Positions 34,653 to 46,406 of a stretch of DNA of 64,000 bases are shown piece by piece. Made by a program: the position numbers and the translations under genes. Each line of letters starts with the position of its first letter. The stretch's first letter is position 1. The stretch is taken from assembly GCA_026545225.1 (NCBI GenBank), contig CM048852.1:62259146-62323145 (forward strand), given 5' to 3'. The notes beneath the pieces are model-generated. The model had not been told where the DNA came from. It saw only the letters and a list, made by a program, of their open reading frames with translations, and made no database searches. Source of the stretch: Cornus controversa. Taxonomy: Eukaryota; Streptophyta; Magnoliopsida; Cornales; Cornaceae.

Positions 34653-36761
34653 ATGTCTTTGCATCTTGGAAATCTATCATCCCGCCTTCATAGGGATGAA
34701 CTTGAACGGGTTTTTCGGAGGTTTGGACGGTGTAAGGTACAGCTGAAAGATGGTTTTGGTTTTGTAGTCTACGACTTCCCTGCGAATGCAGAGAAAGCTC
34801 TGAGAGCACTTCGGGGTAAGAACATCTGTGGGGAGCCAGTAACGATTTCATGGTCAAACAGGCAGCCGAGACCATTGCAGAGATTTGCAAGAGGTCCCAG
34901 ATCTCATGAGACACAAGGAAGGAAATCTGCAAGAGGAGAAGATTATGTCACTCGGAAACAGGGTTCAAATGGTCGACGAGATTACAGAAAGGGTTTCAAG
35001 CATCCAGATGGTGATGGTGGAAGACTCAACTCTACTGACATGATGGATGAAGTAACAAGCTACCATCAGGACAATATTAAGGAGTACATGGGGAAAAATA
35101 ACCATAATTTCAGCGAAGCTTTGAGTGAAAAAGGTGGTACCTTTGAACCTAACCTCTTAGACAATGATAGATGGGGAGAAGAAGTTGGTGACCCATCAGA
35201 TGTAATTGGGGTTGAAAACGGATTAGAATTTGATCGCTATGAACCTTATCGTGGTGATGACAGAAGGGATGGAAATGAAAATAATCGGGAGACCCATTCA
35301 GGCGATTCACCTGCTCTGAGAAAGTCACGGGAGAAAACCGGGAGAGACCCAATTGTTGAGGCAACTTTTAACCATCTTGATGGTACACAACCTCAGCAGG
35401 CATGCTACATTTGTGGGGAGTTGGGTCACAAAATGCGTAACTGTCCCCAAGAAAGTGCATCACGGAGAAAGAAGTTGAGCAGGTTTGATCGTTGGCGAAA
35501 TGATGAAATTAATTTTAGAGAAAAAGTTGAAGGTGATCTGAGAAGTCGTGGATGCAGGTATCGGCGGAGGTTGCAGTTAAGTAGAGATGCTGCATTGATG
35601 AGGCAGCACAAAAATGATGAGGAGGCATCTGGTTCAAGAAAGCATCGGAGATTGATAAGGAGTATGAATTCTCCGACAAGAAAGGGAACTCAAAAGGCTC
35701 CGATAAAGGACTACAGGGAAAAGAAGCGAAGTAGGAGAGAGAGTGGAATTCCAGAAAGACATGATGTGAAGAGAGCAAGGGGTCATTCATCTTCTATACA
35801 TTCTGATTATACTGAATCTGGATCACACTCACCTTCTCAGTTCTCAAGGTCTCCATGTGGGTCTGGTTCTGGTTCAAAATCAAGATCAGAAAGTTCCAGA
35901 AGACGATCCCGGTCTTCCAGATCAAGGTCTGTTTCAACATCACAATATTCCAAGTCTGGAAGTTATAACTCCAGGCCAAGGTCGAGGTCCATGTCTCCTA
36001 CATCCTTGTCTTTGTCTGTATCAATAGGCACGCCTTTGCCATCCTCTCCAAATAAGACACAAATGAATCAGAAGGGCTCTTTGGTGAGTATTAATAGTCC
36101 TGAATCCAAGGCAGTTTTGGTTGAACAAGGACAACAAGTACACGGTGGTGTAGGATCAAAAAAATATGAACTTGAAAATATGATGGTTGGAATGGAAAAT
36201 GAAAATGCAGCAGCACCCTTCAAAATAGCAGAGAATATGGACATAAATCATCCTAAGCTGATGGATGATGATAAAAACTGTGCTATGTCCGGGATTTCGT
36301 GTGAAGTGAAAACTTCAGTTACTCCTCTTTTAGAGAAGGGTGATTATACTACTGGGAGTTTGTCCCCTCAGAGTTTGAGAGAGTTGAGGGATCTTCAAAA
36401 TTCAGATGTCCTCATGACGGGACATATGTTGACACAAACTAGAAAGCATGACTCAGATGCTTCTGTAAAATCCCGCTCAGGCAATTTAACCAGTATATCA
36501 CCAGAGGAGTTGTACATGGTTCTGAAACACTATGGCCTGGAACACCCAAAAGAAAAAGATATGGATATACCAGTGGAGGCTTACTTTGGTTCTGCTCGAT
36601 TGTGGCCTTGGGAGATCATTTATTATAAGAGGCTTAGAAAAGGCCCTATTTCAACAGAGAATTATGCCCAGAGGATTGCTCAGAATAAAGAATTTGGTAT
36701 TGTTGATAAGTACATAAGAAGCAGTAGTGGGTGGGGAGAGATGGGTCAAGACAACTCTTGA
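34653..36761 (+). CDS. RRM, CCHC zinc-knuckle and RS-rich protein (splicing-factor-like)
   Basis: One uninterrupted coding exon of 702 codons plus stop. The start is the ATG at 34653, directly after the acceptor AG; the frame upstream is intronic. Residues 1-75 form an RRM with RNP2 LHLGNL and RNP1 KDGFGFVVY. A CCHC zinc knuckle (CYICGELGHKMRNC) starts at residue 251. A Lys/Arg-rich stretch follows, then an RS/SP-rich region at about residues 393-456 (SRRRSRSSRSRS). The C-terminal 88 residues (from about 615) hold PEELYMVLKHYGL, YFGSARLWPWEIIYYKRLRK and GIVDKYI and look conserved. The layout suggests a nuclear RNA-binding protein acting in pre-mRNA splicing. It is longer than classic RS2Z proteins and has one knuckle, so I give no symbol. 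Confidence 0.93.
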   Translation: MSLHLGNLSSRLHRDELERVFRRFGRCKVQLKDGFGFVVYDFPANAEKALRALRGKNICGEPVTISWSNRQPRPLQRFARGPRSHETQGRKSARGEDYVTRKQGSNGRRDYRKGFKHPDGDGGRLNSTDMMDEVTSYHQDNIKEYMGKNNHNFSEALSEKGGTFEPNLLDNDRWGEEVGDPSDVIGVENGLEFDRYEPYRGDDRRDGNENNRETHSGDSPALRKSREKTGRDPIVEATFNHLDGTQPQQACYICGELGHKMRNCPQESASRRKKLSRFDRWRNDEINFREKVEGDLRSRGCRYRRRLQLSRDAALMRQHKNDEEASGSRKHRRLIRSMNSPTRKGTQKAPIKDYREKKRSRRESGIPERHDVKRARGHSSSIHSDYTESGSHSPSQFSRSPCGSGSGSKSRSESSRRRSRSSRSRSVSTSQYSKSGSYNSRPRSRSMSPTSLSLSVSIGTPLPSSPNKTQMNQKGSLVSINSPESKAVLVEQGQQVHGGVGSKKYELENMMVGMENENAAAPFKIAENMDINHPKLMDDDKNCAMSGISCEVKTSVTPLLEKGDYTTGSLSPQSLRELRDLQNSDVLMTGHMLTQTRKHDSDASVKSRSGNLTSISPEELYMVLKHYGLEHPKEKDMDIPVEAYFGSARLWPWEIIYYKRLRKGPISTENYAQRIAQNKEFGIVDKYIRSSSGWGEMGQDNS

Positions 36762-36899
36762 GGAGAGTTCCATCAGTTGATGGGGCAAATTATCACTTCC
36801 CTTTACTTTACTTTTTGGAACCATTTTGCTCATACTGCTAATGCAGTTCACATTTCAGATGCAAAATTCTAGAGAATTTCTCAGGATGGCATTGTGCAG
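36762..36899 (+). other. 3'UTR start with a possible splice donor
   Basis: After the stop, the sequence runs to 'attgtgcag' followed by GTAAAC at 36900. A pyrimidine-rich acceptor (tttttttatttgcag) lies at 43415-43429. If used, a 6.5-kb intron sits in the 3'UTR. This rests on splice motifs only. Confidence 0.35.
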
Positions 36900-38128
36900 G
36901 TAAACTTGCGCCATATGTTTCATTTGAATCCTATATTAAGTCATTGTCATATTGTATGATATTGTTTTAGTGAGGTTTCTTTTCGTGTTGCTGAGGGGTT
37001 TAAAATTGTTCTTTTACTTGTGCTTCATGACATTTTGCATTATTGGTAATTCCGGTAGGCCTGTTGGCTTTATGCATGCTAATTTGTCCCGTGAATATGA
37101 TATTGTTTTATTTCACTGTAATCTGAAAAATGTAATCATGTTCTTACAACTTTCAATATTTTCTCCTCAAGTATCCTATGCATGCTATTAAGTTTGCATT
37201 CTAATGTTGATTATGTATATGTTTCCACATTCCTGTACTGATAGGAGAAAACACTACAAACTTAAAACCTGATCCTTATTTTGCAGTCTTTTTCTTTATA
37301 TATTATTTGACATCTGTATTGGCTAAATCAGTTGTAGTGACAGGTGCTTAGGATTACACAGAGTCAAGATTGATAACTAAACATCGCAGTCAATTCTAGA
37401 GCATGCGTATGGGAATCTATTTTAATAATTATCGTGCTCATGAACTTTAGGGGGTAAATACATATAACTAACTTTAATGAGAGATGGAAGTCTTTTAGAG
37501 TTTAAAATCTTAAACAACTTTGCTTCTTTTTTCTTGCTTATGGTTAAAATGCATAGGAGTGCTTGACATGCTTCTTTAACTTTGTCATTGTGCCTTTACT
37601 GCTGTTTATTTGGATGGCCATATGACTTCTGCTAAACTGCAGTATTGTTGAAAATAGCATTCATTGAAGTTGTGGTACGAGTGGCAAGCTATAGTGGTGA
37701 TAGACCTTCAAACAACTAGAGTGAGAGAGAGGAGGGGGGAAATGAACAAATGAGATACTTGAGAAGAAGGATTTGAACAAAAAGGTGAAACAGAACCTGA
37801 AGGAAGCAGAGGACTGGGACTTCTTCCCTGGCTTACTAGAACAAAAGGACGAGGGAAAGAGAGAGATGCAGATGAGAAGATGTAAAATGATAAGATGAAG
37901 GATGCGCGTCTGAGAGTTTTATAGGGAACCATAGGGTTGGTACACGGGGAAACAAGTGTGGCTGGCTTGGCTTGAAGTCCGCCTTTCGACTTGGTACATG
38001 GGGAAACAGATGCAACAATGCTCATCAAATTTAAGATCCTTAAGAAACAGAATTAAGCTAGCTTTGTTGTTCTGTTACAATAGAGCTGCAACTTTTCATA
38101 TATGTGCATGTATATATATTTCAGATTA

Positions 38129-38159
<31 letters not shown>

Positions 38160-38466
38160 AGTGGGAAGTTGGGAAACAAATTTCTGAGGACATTTGCTAT
38201 ACACCCTGTTAGAAAGATTGTTTTTCTAGCGTTTTGGGGGGCTTTTGCTCTATTTTCTCAATGGAACCAAGAGCCTTAGGTTTCAGTCTCTTTATGTATT
38301 TTTTCCAGCATCTTTCCTTAAATTGATGTTTTTCATTATGTTAACTGCAATGATTAAGTTGCAATGTTCCACTGCAGCATCTAAGGATGAATGAGAAGCC
38401 TAAGTAGATGTCAAAAAATTGAGAAGAAATACTAAATCAAATCCTTACGACACCTAAAACATAAAC
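36900..38466. other. AT-rich DNA, no gene seen
   Basis: This could be 3'UTR or 3'UTR-intron sequence of the RRM/RS gene. A (GT)n(AT)n microsatellite lies near 38131-38158. The open frames near 37700-38030 are low-complexity. Confidence 0.4.
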
Positions 38467-39200
38467 CTCCTCTGAGTTGAGACTGGCTTGAGAATCTAAA
38501 GGTGTCTTCAGAATGGTTCCAGCAGATTCTGCTTGAAGAACCCACTTTTCAAATTCCATTAGCAATGAGTTAGCAATGTCTTGCATCATTGTGTGCAAAT
38601 GGAGTTCCTAAGTTTGCCGATCAGCAGGATGAAACATAAATAAGTTTTCTCCCTTCTTGCTATCTTCCTTTAACTGCAAAATGCAAAGGAAGCAATTAAA
38701 TCATACGTAGGTATGTCAACGGGGCGGGTATGCCCAAGCCCCACCCCGGCCCATTAAGAAAATTCCTACTCCATATTTGTTAAGAACCTGGGGTACCCGG
38801 TTTCCGCCCCGCCTCGTTTCCACAAACAAAAACATAGAGAGAGAGATGCTGAACCAAAAATACAGATTTTTCAAAACTTTATCAATTCTTTTACAGTTGC
38901 AACAAGATTCTATTCTATATACATATTTTGAGTGAGAAATATAGATTTTGAGAGAAATATTATGTTTTTGAGATTCTACAGAATCATAAAAAAGTACACA
39001 TAAATATATATATAGATCTACATCCTATATGTGTGTATTTAGAGGGAAAGAATTCTGATAGGAGTGTTGATCATTGCTGATATCTTGATCGGATCGAAGA
39101 TTTGATCGATTGCCGATATCTGATCTGATCGGAGAGTCAATCGATTGCCGAAATCTGATCTGATTGGAGAGTTCTTCATATATATGATATATATATATAA

Positions 39201-39251
<51 letters not shown>

Positions 39252-39887
39252 AAATTGTTAGAAGTGTGGGAGAGTGGGACTGCGAGAGTGGGGTAGCAGC
39301 TTGCTGGGAGTGTCGGACAGTGGTGGTGGCTTTCTGGCCGTGGGGTGAGGTTAGTAGGGGCGATGGCTGTGTCATCCGGGTTCTCTGGAAGGAAAAATGA
39401 AATTTGGATAGGCCAAAACCGTAGTATACAATATATATACAAGGGTAGTAAAGAAATAACAGCTTAAACCTAGGGGCATGTGTCTAATTCACATATAAAT
39501 ACATAATGGGGGGTGGGCGGAAACCGAACCCGAGTCGAGTTATATTTTTTTATACCAGACCCGCCCCTACCCCATTTAGGGGCATACCATCCCTGTCCCA
39601 TTAGGGGCGGGGCGGAAACCGTCAGGGTGGGTTAAATTGCCACCCCTAGTCATACCTTGACCGAGAATGTATTCAACCAAGTTAAGTCCTATTTCAAATG
39701 AACAAATAACCAAAAAAAAAAAAAAAGTAAAAAAGAAAAAGAAAATTAAAGCAAACGAATTGAACCTGAGGATCACAGGGATAAAACGTCAACCATCGCT
39801 GAACAAGAGAGGAAGCATAACCTTGTAACACTGAATTCCCTTGTGGCCTTGTTAGTGACGGATCGTCAATTGGGCTAGAGGTTGGTA
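38467..39887 (-). pseudogene. TRS120: TRS120 gene fragment: two exons and the intron between them
   Basis: Minus strand. The exon at 38673-38467 gives SKKGENLFMFHPADRQT, a stop, ELHLHTMMQDIANSLLMEFE, KWVLQAESAGTILKT and DSQASLNSEEV. This is very close to plant TRS120, the TRAPPII-specific subunit that acts in Golgi/trans-Golgi traffic and cell-plate formation. It is framed by an acceptor (cattttgcag) and a donor (GTTTATG). A second exon-like piece at 39887-39766 ends ASSLVQRWLTFYPCDPQ, a diverged match to the segment just before (xALVKRCFAFCPGDSQ in my memory of the family). So intron-containing genomic DNA was copied, not mRNA. A stop replaces Gln in the first exon, and the next exons are missing. 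A hAT-like element sits in the intron. Confidence 0.8.
38708..39648. mobile_element. hAT-like element within the TRS120 fragment intron
   Basis: The left end 'taggtatgtcaacggggcgg' and the right end (inverted 'taggggtggcaatttaac') match the end style of the 60847-61554 element. The subterminal parts are rich in GGGGCGG. The flanks ATCATACG (38700-38707) and GTCATACC (39649-39656) agree at six of eight positions. The 941-bp interior holds (AT)n and (GA)n runs at about 39176-39246 and no gene. Confidence 0.65.
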
Positions 39888-39899
39888 CTAAGATCCCTC

Positions 39900-40880
39900 A
39901 AGTAAAAAGAACATTGAACTTAGAGGGATGTGTTTCTAAAATAAAATGATCGAAGTGCCCTTTACATAGTAAGGATTCATTCTTTCCTCTCTTTATATAT
40001 GTATATGTATCTATGGGTATGTAGTGTGGCTATGTGTGTGTGTGTATATATATCAACTGGAAAGGAGCTCAACACTAGGGATGAAGAAGGCTGTTCACCC
40101 TTCTTTGTCAACGCAATATTCCCTCTCTTTTCAATTTGAACCCACTCTCCTATTCGCTATTTTCACACTCAAAACAGTAGAAGATTTTAATCAAAGAAAG
40201 TTTATAATCAGAAATGGACCCCTCATCTCTTGCTGCTCCAATTCCATTACTTCTTCCACAACATCATCGACATCCTCGAGATCAAGAGAAGCAAATCTAA
40301 GTTATCGGCGAACGAGAATAGCATATAGAACGACAAACTCTACTCTATCTTCTTCTCCGCCTATGACATTGTTTTTTGCTTCTGTCGTATCTGCCACCGG
40401 AACCGAACTTTGACAGCTTACCATCACCGACTAATAGAGTTGAAAATCCAATAGAGAACATCAAGGATATAACAAAAGCTCTATTATCGATCTTTGGTTT
40501 CGCCATTATAGAAGGGTAATGAGCTTGAATAGATAGCGCCGTTATTTGTAGATAAAGATAGAGAGCCAAGAGATAATTGTTATTAGGGGTGCCATTTGAA
40601 AAAGCAATTTTGTGAACCCGTACCATACTCTCTCTCCATATATATATATATATGTGCGTGTGTGTGTGTATGTATTCCATGCTCTTTGATGAAGACTAGG
40701 ATAGTGGGTCTATGGCATTCCTATACACATCACCTTTTCTTCTTGATAAGATCATTAACTTCAATTCTCTCGTCCTCAAAACTCCACCACTCTCCGAAAT
40801 CTTGATACCCACTTCGTTGATGATTTGACCCCCACCTTCCCAAAAATGGATTTTCTTTGAAAAATGAAAAGAAGAATGGG
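39900..40880. other. Low-complexity and AT-rich DNA, no clear gene
   Basis: Short open frames on both strands are not recognisable. (GT)n and (AT)n runs lie near 40035-40053 and 40640-40670. Confidence 0.4.
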
Positions 40881-40889
40881 TGAATCAAA

Positions 40890-41130
40890 ACATGCCCAAA
40901 ACTTTCTGGAATCATTCGCTGGAAAACTCAGTCTCCGACGAGGAATCGAGCTTATAACATCTCTTCTCTCTCTCACATTCAATTAATCAAAGTCTTTGCA
41001 GCCAAATGGCAATCCATACGTACCAACATCGAAGAGCTTCTCTCCGACCTCACCGCCGAGGAAAACTGTTATTCCGGCAACAACCCACTATTCTCTGGCA
41101 TAGTTCAGACCATAACAATCGCAATGACTA
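40890..41130 (+). pseudogene. Possible ARM-repeat protein N-terminal fragment
   Basis: A plus frame gives LIKVFAAKWQSIRTNIEELL, SDLTAEENCYSGNNPLFSGI and VQTITIAMTNC. This resembles the helical N-terminal part of plant armadillo-repeat proteins (pattern VxxFxxKWxxIRxKLxxLxS...NPLLSGLVxxI). Upstream and downstream the frame is broken by stops, and no ARM repeats follow. A copia-like solo LTR interrupts the region at 41264. The identification is tentative. Confidence 0.35.
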
Positions 41131-41263
41131 ATTGTTCTTGATATTATATCTGTGAAATTTGACACTCAAAACATTTCTGATTTGTTTCACACAACTACGC
41201 CATTGTATCTTCAAAGATAGCAGGAGCCAACCATGGAAAATGTCAAGCAGCTGTTCTTGTTTT

Positions 41264-41616
41264 TGTTATGTTGTGGCCCGAATTGTCTTTGGTTTTGACC
41301 CGATTTTTTTTTATTTGTTTCTCGTTTGTGGGTTTTGGACCCTGATTAGGACTCTTGTAGCCTATTATATAAGGGCATATAGGGTTTGGAGTGAGATTAA
41401 GAGAAAACACTAAAAGAGAGAGAGCGAGAGCTAGGGTTTGGGGTTGAAAATTGTAATCTCCTGATTTTCGCATATTGAAAATTTTTGCTAGATCTTTGTT
41501 GTGGACATAGGCATATTGCCGAACCACATAAATTCTTGTGTTTTGTGTGTGGTCCTTGTTTCGTTTTTTGTTGTGTTTTGTGATTGTTGGTTGGTTTGTG
41601 GTCGTTTGTTGTAACA
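41264..41616 (+). mobile_element. Copia-like solo LTR with GTTTT target duplication
   Basis: The unit begins TGTTATGTTGTGG and ends GTTGTAACA. GTTTT flanks both sides (41259-41263 and 41617-41621). It has a TATA-like 'tattatataagggc' at about 41362 and, 3' of it, the 'gacataggcatattgccgaa' and 'ccacataaattcttgtgttt' phrases that I know from R-U5 regions of plant copia LTRs. No internal region follows, so it is a solo LTR of 353 bp. Confidence 0.82.
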
Positions 41617-41689
41617 GTTTTATATATACATTTACACTAATGGTTATATTTTAAGAGGGGAAGGTGTTTTGTAATTCACAATCACATAT

Positions 41690-41930
41690 GATATGGTGGT
41701 TAAAATAGTCCTTCCAATGCAAACAAGGGCAATATTGACATTCTAGTAATATTAAGTGCATGACAATAGCAATTTTCATCGTCGACTGACGCTGACCATT
41801 AAGAAGGGAGGTCAGTGTCACAAGGTTTTCTTTTCAAGGGGTTTAGAGCAATTTTGAAAACCATAGGGGGGAGGTCCAAGTAATTAAGGCAAACTATAGG
41901 AAAGGTTAGTGTAATTTATCCTAAAATATA
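41690..41930. mobile_element. Right end of a Mutator-like element, partner not found
   Basis: Inverted, the edge reads 'ggataaattacactaacctt', with a further inner 'gacctccc' block, as in 33590-33745. I see no left end, so the element is truncated or its border is unrecognised. Confidence 0.4.
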
Positions 41931-43429
41931 ACATAATTTATGTAGTACTAAACAATATTATATACATAATTTATAAAATTTATATCTATAGAAGGCCATG
42001 TCCAAAAAAAACCATGCGAAACAATGGGTAATTAGAGGATGGTTGATTTAAAGAGAGAGAAGAACAAAGATGCCATAAATAAAATGAGGGTTTTTTTGGG
42101 AGGGTTTTTTACTTTTTATGGGAAGAGAGGGTGTCGATCTTAACTTGGGTTTTTTAGTCTTTAGTTTCTTAATTATAATTCTAAGAGGGAATGGATTGCC
42201 CATTCCTTGACCATGAAGAGGGATGAGCATTCCAGTTTTTTGGGAATTGTCTGGGAATATGCATTCTAACTTTGATTAAGGTCACCAAACACAGGAAAGG
42301 GAGCGCATTCCATTCAGTTCTATTCCACCTTATCAAACATGGCCCTAGTGCCCTATAAGGTGAGAAAAAAACCCAATGCTAGCCCTTCCATTCAACAAAG
42401 TTAACAGCCTTTATAATACCATTCTGAAAAGATACAAGCTTTCCCACCATGAACATGCACGTAAGCTGCATTAATTTGAGCTTTCTGATGCTGTCCTGTA
42501 TCAATTGGCTTCAGAACCGAGTATTGCAATGTTTAATTGAGAACAATAGAAACCCCAAGGGGATAATTGTAGATGTCAAAAACTGTTACTTCTATAGCTG
42601 TTTAAAAACTTACAATCTAACTCAATATTTGATAAATTGAACTATCATATTATTGATAAAATTGTTCCCTTTTTGTTTTGTGGGTCGTTCTCCTTTTATA
42701 GTCTTCTCTTTTGCCTTTGATCATATCCATTTGTCCAGTCGGGCTTATTGGTAGGAGGTCAGATATTTGTGTAGGGGGTCAGATATTTGCTGAAGTAGGA
42801 GGTGGATTTCTTCATGATGTTACTTTAAGTGCGGGGAAGGTTCTGGGTCATACTTTTGTGGGCTGAGTGTAAAGTTGGGTCTGTCTTGGGTTTGGGCCGT
42901 GTGTTGGTCCATGATGTTGGTCCTAATGGTGTGCATATTTTTGGGTCCACAATAACCTAATGACATGGTTTTCACCTCACATCTTGGAGGTTAGGAGGTT
43001 GAATAGTTCCATGGAGGATTGCATGTGCCCGGTGGTGGATTATGGTGAGCTCTTATTGACACACAAAAAAAAAAAAAAAAAGAAATAAGAAAAAAAGAAG
43101 AGGAAGAAGATTGAGAACAATAGAAGCTAATGGTTGTGATCAGGACAAGCTATACACGCATTGTAGGCATGAACAAGTGATTAGGTTCATTAATGGATTA
43201 AATGTGGTCTATAGTACATACTATAGTTTTAGATATTTATATATTAGGATGGAGTCATGCAGTTGACTAAATGGCTTTGCATTTGCTTGCGCAATCCCTA
43301 TGTGGCAGAGAATTGTTAGGGTACATGCCAAGGGAGTCATGGTTCCGTTGCCAATTGGTTTTCCCCTGAACCCCCCTAACTTCTTTGCACCTTTCATCTG
43401 ATTTAGGTCTAATGTTTTTTTATTTGCAG
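41931..43429. other. Repeat-like intergenic or intronic DNA
   Basis: No gene seen. At 42180-42350 several 'gcattcc' and 'ggaatg' motifs around 'caccaaacac' and 'tatcaaacatggccc' suggest a degenerate small DNA transposon. A poly(A)-like run lies near 43064-43081. Confidence 0.35.
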
Positions 43430-43960
43430 GAACAAAGAAAACAAGGGAAGATCAAAGAATCAACCAGGTCCCTAGCTGACATCAAAATTTAGAGTTGGCG
43501 GAGTGATACCTGAATTATTTCCATTTTCTTAACAGCTCGTATCAATTTCCTCAACAACAAAGGTTTAAGAGAAGCACTGGTGTACCAGAAGTATTTATCT
43601 TGGCATGAAACCTGTGGTTGCTAAATGTTTGGGATGCAGAGCAGTAGCATACTCTTGAGTAAGAAATTTGTCTCAGTTTTCTCCAAGCATGTATGGGTAA
43701 TGTCTATAATGCTTATAAATTGTTAATGGGGTTTTATGATATTCTGGAGCACGTCATATGGTGATGGATTTATGTTGTTTTACCTATGTAATTTAAAGGG
43801 ATGCTGTCATATAATGCTTGCATTGAAGGGGGACCCAAATTTTGTTTTCACATTGGCGAACTAAATGTCTAATATAGGATATATTCTGATGCAACAAATG
43901 ATAGCATGTTTTGTTTTATTGTTTTCCTCTACCTTTCTCTTCCTTTGGTTCAATTAAAAC
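43430..43960 (+). other. Possible 3'UTR exon
   Basis: A good acceptor (tttttttatttgcag) precedes 43430. The following sequence is non-coding and less repetitive than its surroundings. It could be the last exon of the RRM/RS transcript or of an unseen gene. Confidence 0.25.
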
Positions 43961-45417
43961 CATGTATATGTGGAGGAAAAAGGAATCCATATCATCTTTT
44001 ACATGAACCAATGCCAGCAATTATAGAGTAAAATATGCTTTGCTTTGTTTAATATATATTTTCCTTTGATTAATTAATTAATTTTAATTAAGTTGCATTT
44101 GTTTTCCCCCACAATTCAGTTTCTGTAGGATGTGTGAATAAGGAGTTGGTTTTTCTGGTTAGAACCATCAACGAAAACTAATACTACATATCATATCATA
44201 TCATATCATTAAAGGTGCTTAATTAGTCTGCCCCCAAATTGTGATTCAGGTTTGTGCTCCTTCTATTTCCCTGACATTGCCTATATATTTTTGGACCTAA
44301 ATTCTCTCTGGTATAAGGTGTCGCCTCGTATACGTTATACTAATCCAACAACCACAGAAGCGTCACTTATCAAAACCACGTTTTATATTTTGATTTTACC
44401 CAACTGGTCACCACTTGGTGAATTCTGTATTGTGCTATCAATAATTGACACCAAAAATGAACACATGAATACAGATAAATTCTTAAAAACTAAGATACTA
44501 TATATTATATATATATATATATATATGTGGCAAGGGAGATGTCTATAAAAATCAATATATATGTATATGTATAATAGAGAGAGAGAGAGCGCGCGCGAGA
44601 GCAAGGGAGGGAGGGTGAGAATTAAATTTGGTATTTATCGTCCCACTTAATGTTCCTCATTATTCTCAACCGTCTCAATTACTGTTGCATTTATTTGTTT
44701 TTAATGGTCTCTCATTCAATCTAATATGGTCCTTATTTTTTTTTTTTTTCAATGCTCCAACTACCAAGCACAAGTGCACAACCCAACCAAACTCTCTATT
44801 TCCTTTCCTACCTGCATTTATTTGGCCTAAGTTTTGTGTGTGTGTGTTTATATATTGATCATAAAACCAACATAAAAAGCTATTTTTATAAGAAAATTTG
44901 GGCATTGGAGTTGGCCCATATAGGAGTACATTGTCTTCCTAAAGAGGGAAGATAAGATACGTGAACCACCGAGAGTAACAAACAGCTAAGGATGGATGCC
45001 CTCATTGAAAAATCGCTTTGGGGACTCTACGTATTTACAGAATAGTTCACACTGCGATATATATAGTTGGTAGCGTGATATTGTTTGTGTACTATCCGAT
45101 AAATATTCAACTGACGCTATATATATTTAATTAAATGAGAGAATTCTTACTTAACTATATGGTTGGTTAATTGAGAAAGAAAAAATTATTATTCAAGCAC
45201 CACTTAATTTAATTTTATGTGCTCATTTACATTGTTTTTGCACGCAGCTGAGGATGAGGAGCTAGCAAGCGGAGCTAAAAGTGGAGTAAAATAACACAAC
45301 CCAAAAAGAAAAAATGGGCAATAACATGCAAAGTCCTATATATATATATATAGGTAGAGTATAGAATTATACTAGTAGTATGAGAAATTTGAATTAAAGA
45401 GTAACAAGGCTACTCCA
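43961..45417. other. AT-rich intergenic DNA with microsatellites; GIR1 3' flank
   Basis: No gene seen. There are (AT)n runs near 44503-44526, a (GA)n(GC)n stretch near 44576-44600, and a short (AT)n near 45339-45351 in the presumed 3' flank of the minus-strand GIR-type gene. Confidence 0.5.
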
Positions 45418-45774
45418 TCATGATCTAGCTTCTCTTGGTGGTGGCGGCGGCGGTTTTGTGATGTCGAGCAAAACGGTGTTCTTGCATCTGGGGCACCGGG
45501 GGTCCTGGTCCTCCTCCTCCGGGAGCATGACATACATGAGGCAGCGAGGACAACCCACTAGCAGCATGGGGCTGAGGCTGGTGTAACGGAGACTAGTCTC
45601 GTCTTGGCGGTTAATGAACTCCGACGACACGCATGAATTCGTGGGGGACACCGATATCGATGATTTTGATCGGCCGGGCGACTCAGCTCGTGGCCGGTTA
45701 GCCCTGCAGGGCAGCGATAAATTTAGCTTCAAGTCAAGTTTTGGACCTTTCCCGTTCATGCTTGTGCCTTCCAA
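45418..45774 (-). CDS. GIR1: GL2-interacting-repressor type protein (EAR motif, zinc-ribbon-like)
   Basis: A 118-residue single-exon protein. It has an EAR repression motif LDLKLNLS near residues 14-21, a Ser/Pro-rich middle (ESPGRSKSSISVSPTNSCVS), then MLLVGCPRCLMYVMLPEEED and DPRCPRCKNTVLLD. The four Cys in CPRC...CPRC look like a small zinc ribbon. This layout is that of plant GIR1/GIR2 proteins, which bind the homeodomain protein GL2 and recruit TOPLESS corepressors in root-hair and epidermal control. Two starts are possible: MEGTSMNGKG (45774) or the inner Met six codons later. The tail is Pro-rich (PPPPPPREARS). Family assignment is good; the paralogue is inferred. Confidence 0.9.
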   Translation of the reverse strand: MEGTSMNGKGPKLDLKLNLSLPCRANRPRAESPGRSKSSISVSPTNSCVSSEFINRQDETSLRYTSLSPMLLVGCPRCLMYVMLPEEEDQDPRCPRCKNTVLLDITKPPPPPPREARS

Positions 45775-46368
45775 CTACGTACCTCTTTAATTTGCACACT
45801 TGTAGTCACGTCCTTGTAAGAGAGAGAACTCACCAGCCTAGACTGGCCTAGCCTAAAATATATAAGAGGAGGAGTAAAGGGAGAGAGATGGGATGGATGG
45901 GTTTATCTATCTTTAAAGCTTGAATTAATTATGGTGAGAGGTGGATCGATCGAGCGAGGGTACAGAAGAGTTTAGAGAGAGAGAGAGAGAGGGACGAGAG
46001 TTGATCGAAATCATGAATTGAATTGAGGGAGAAATGGTATGGTAGAAGAGTATAAATTTAGGGGCGGCAGTAGCACATGTATTAATTAATTGTTCCCAAG
46101 ATGAAAAAGGGGAAATTGGAGTAAATACATATTGCAATACATACCAAGTGCAGCAAACCTTCATTCAATGTTTTACAGATCGAGACGGTACTGTTGTGTG
46201 TGTCTCTATTAATTAAAGCTAAACCTAATTTCCAACTACACCCCCAATTAATTCTTGATAGATATGTAAATTATACTCTCTTTTATATATATATATATTT
46301 AGTCTTCTTTTCAGAAGAAATTATGGGTTATTATAATAAACCTCTCATGAGCCATATGATGTCAAGTA

Positions 46369-46406
<38 letters not shown>

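Noticed and set aside
37708-38028. 106-codon Ser/Pro-rich minus ORF
   Set aside because: Low complexity with an overlapping frame of the same kind; no support.
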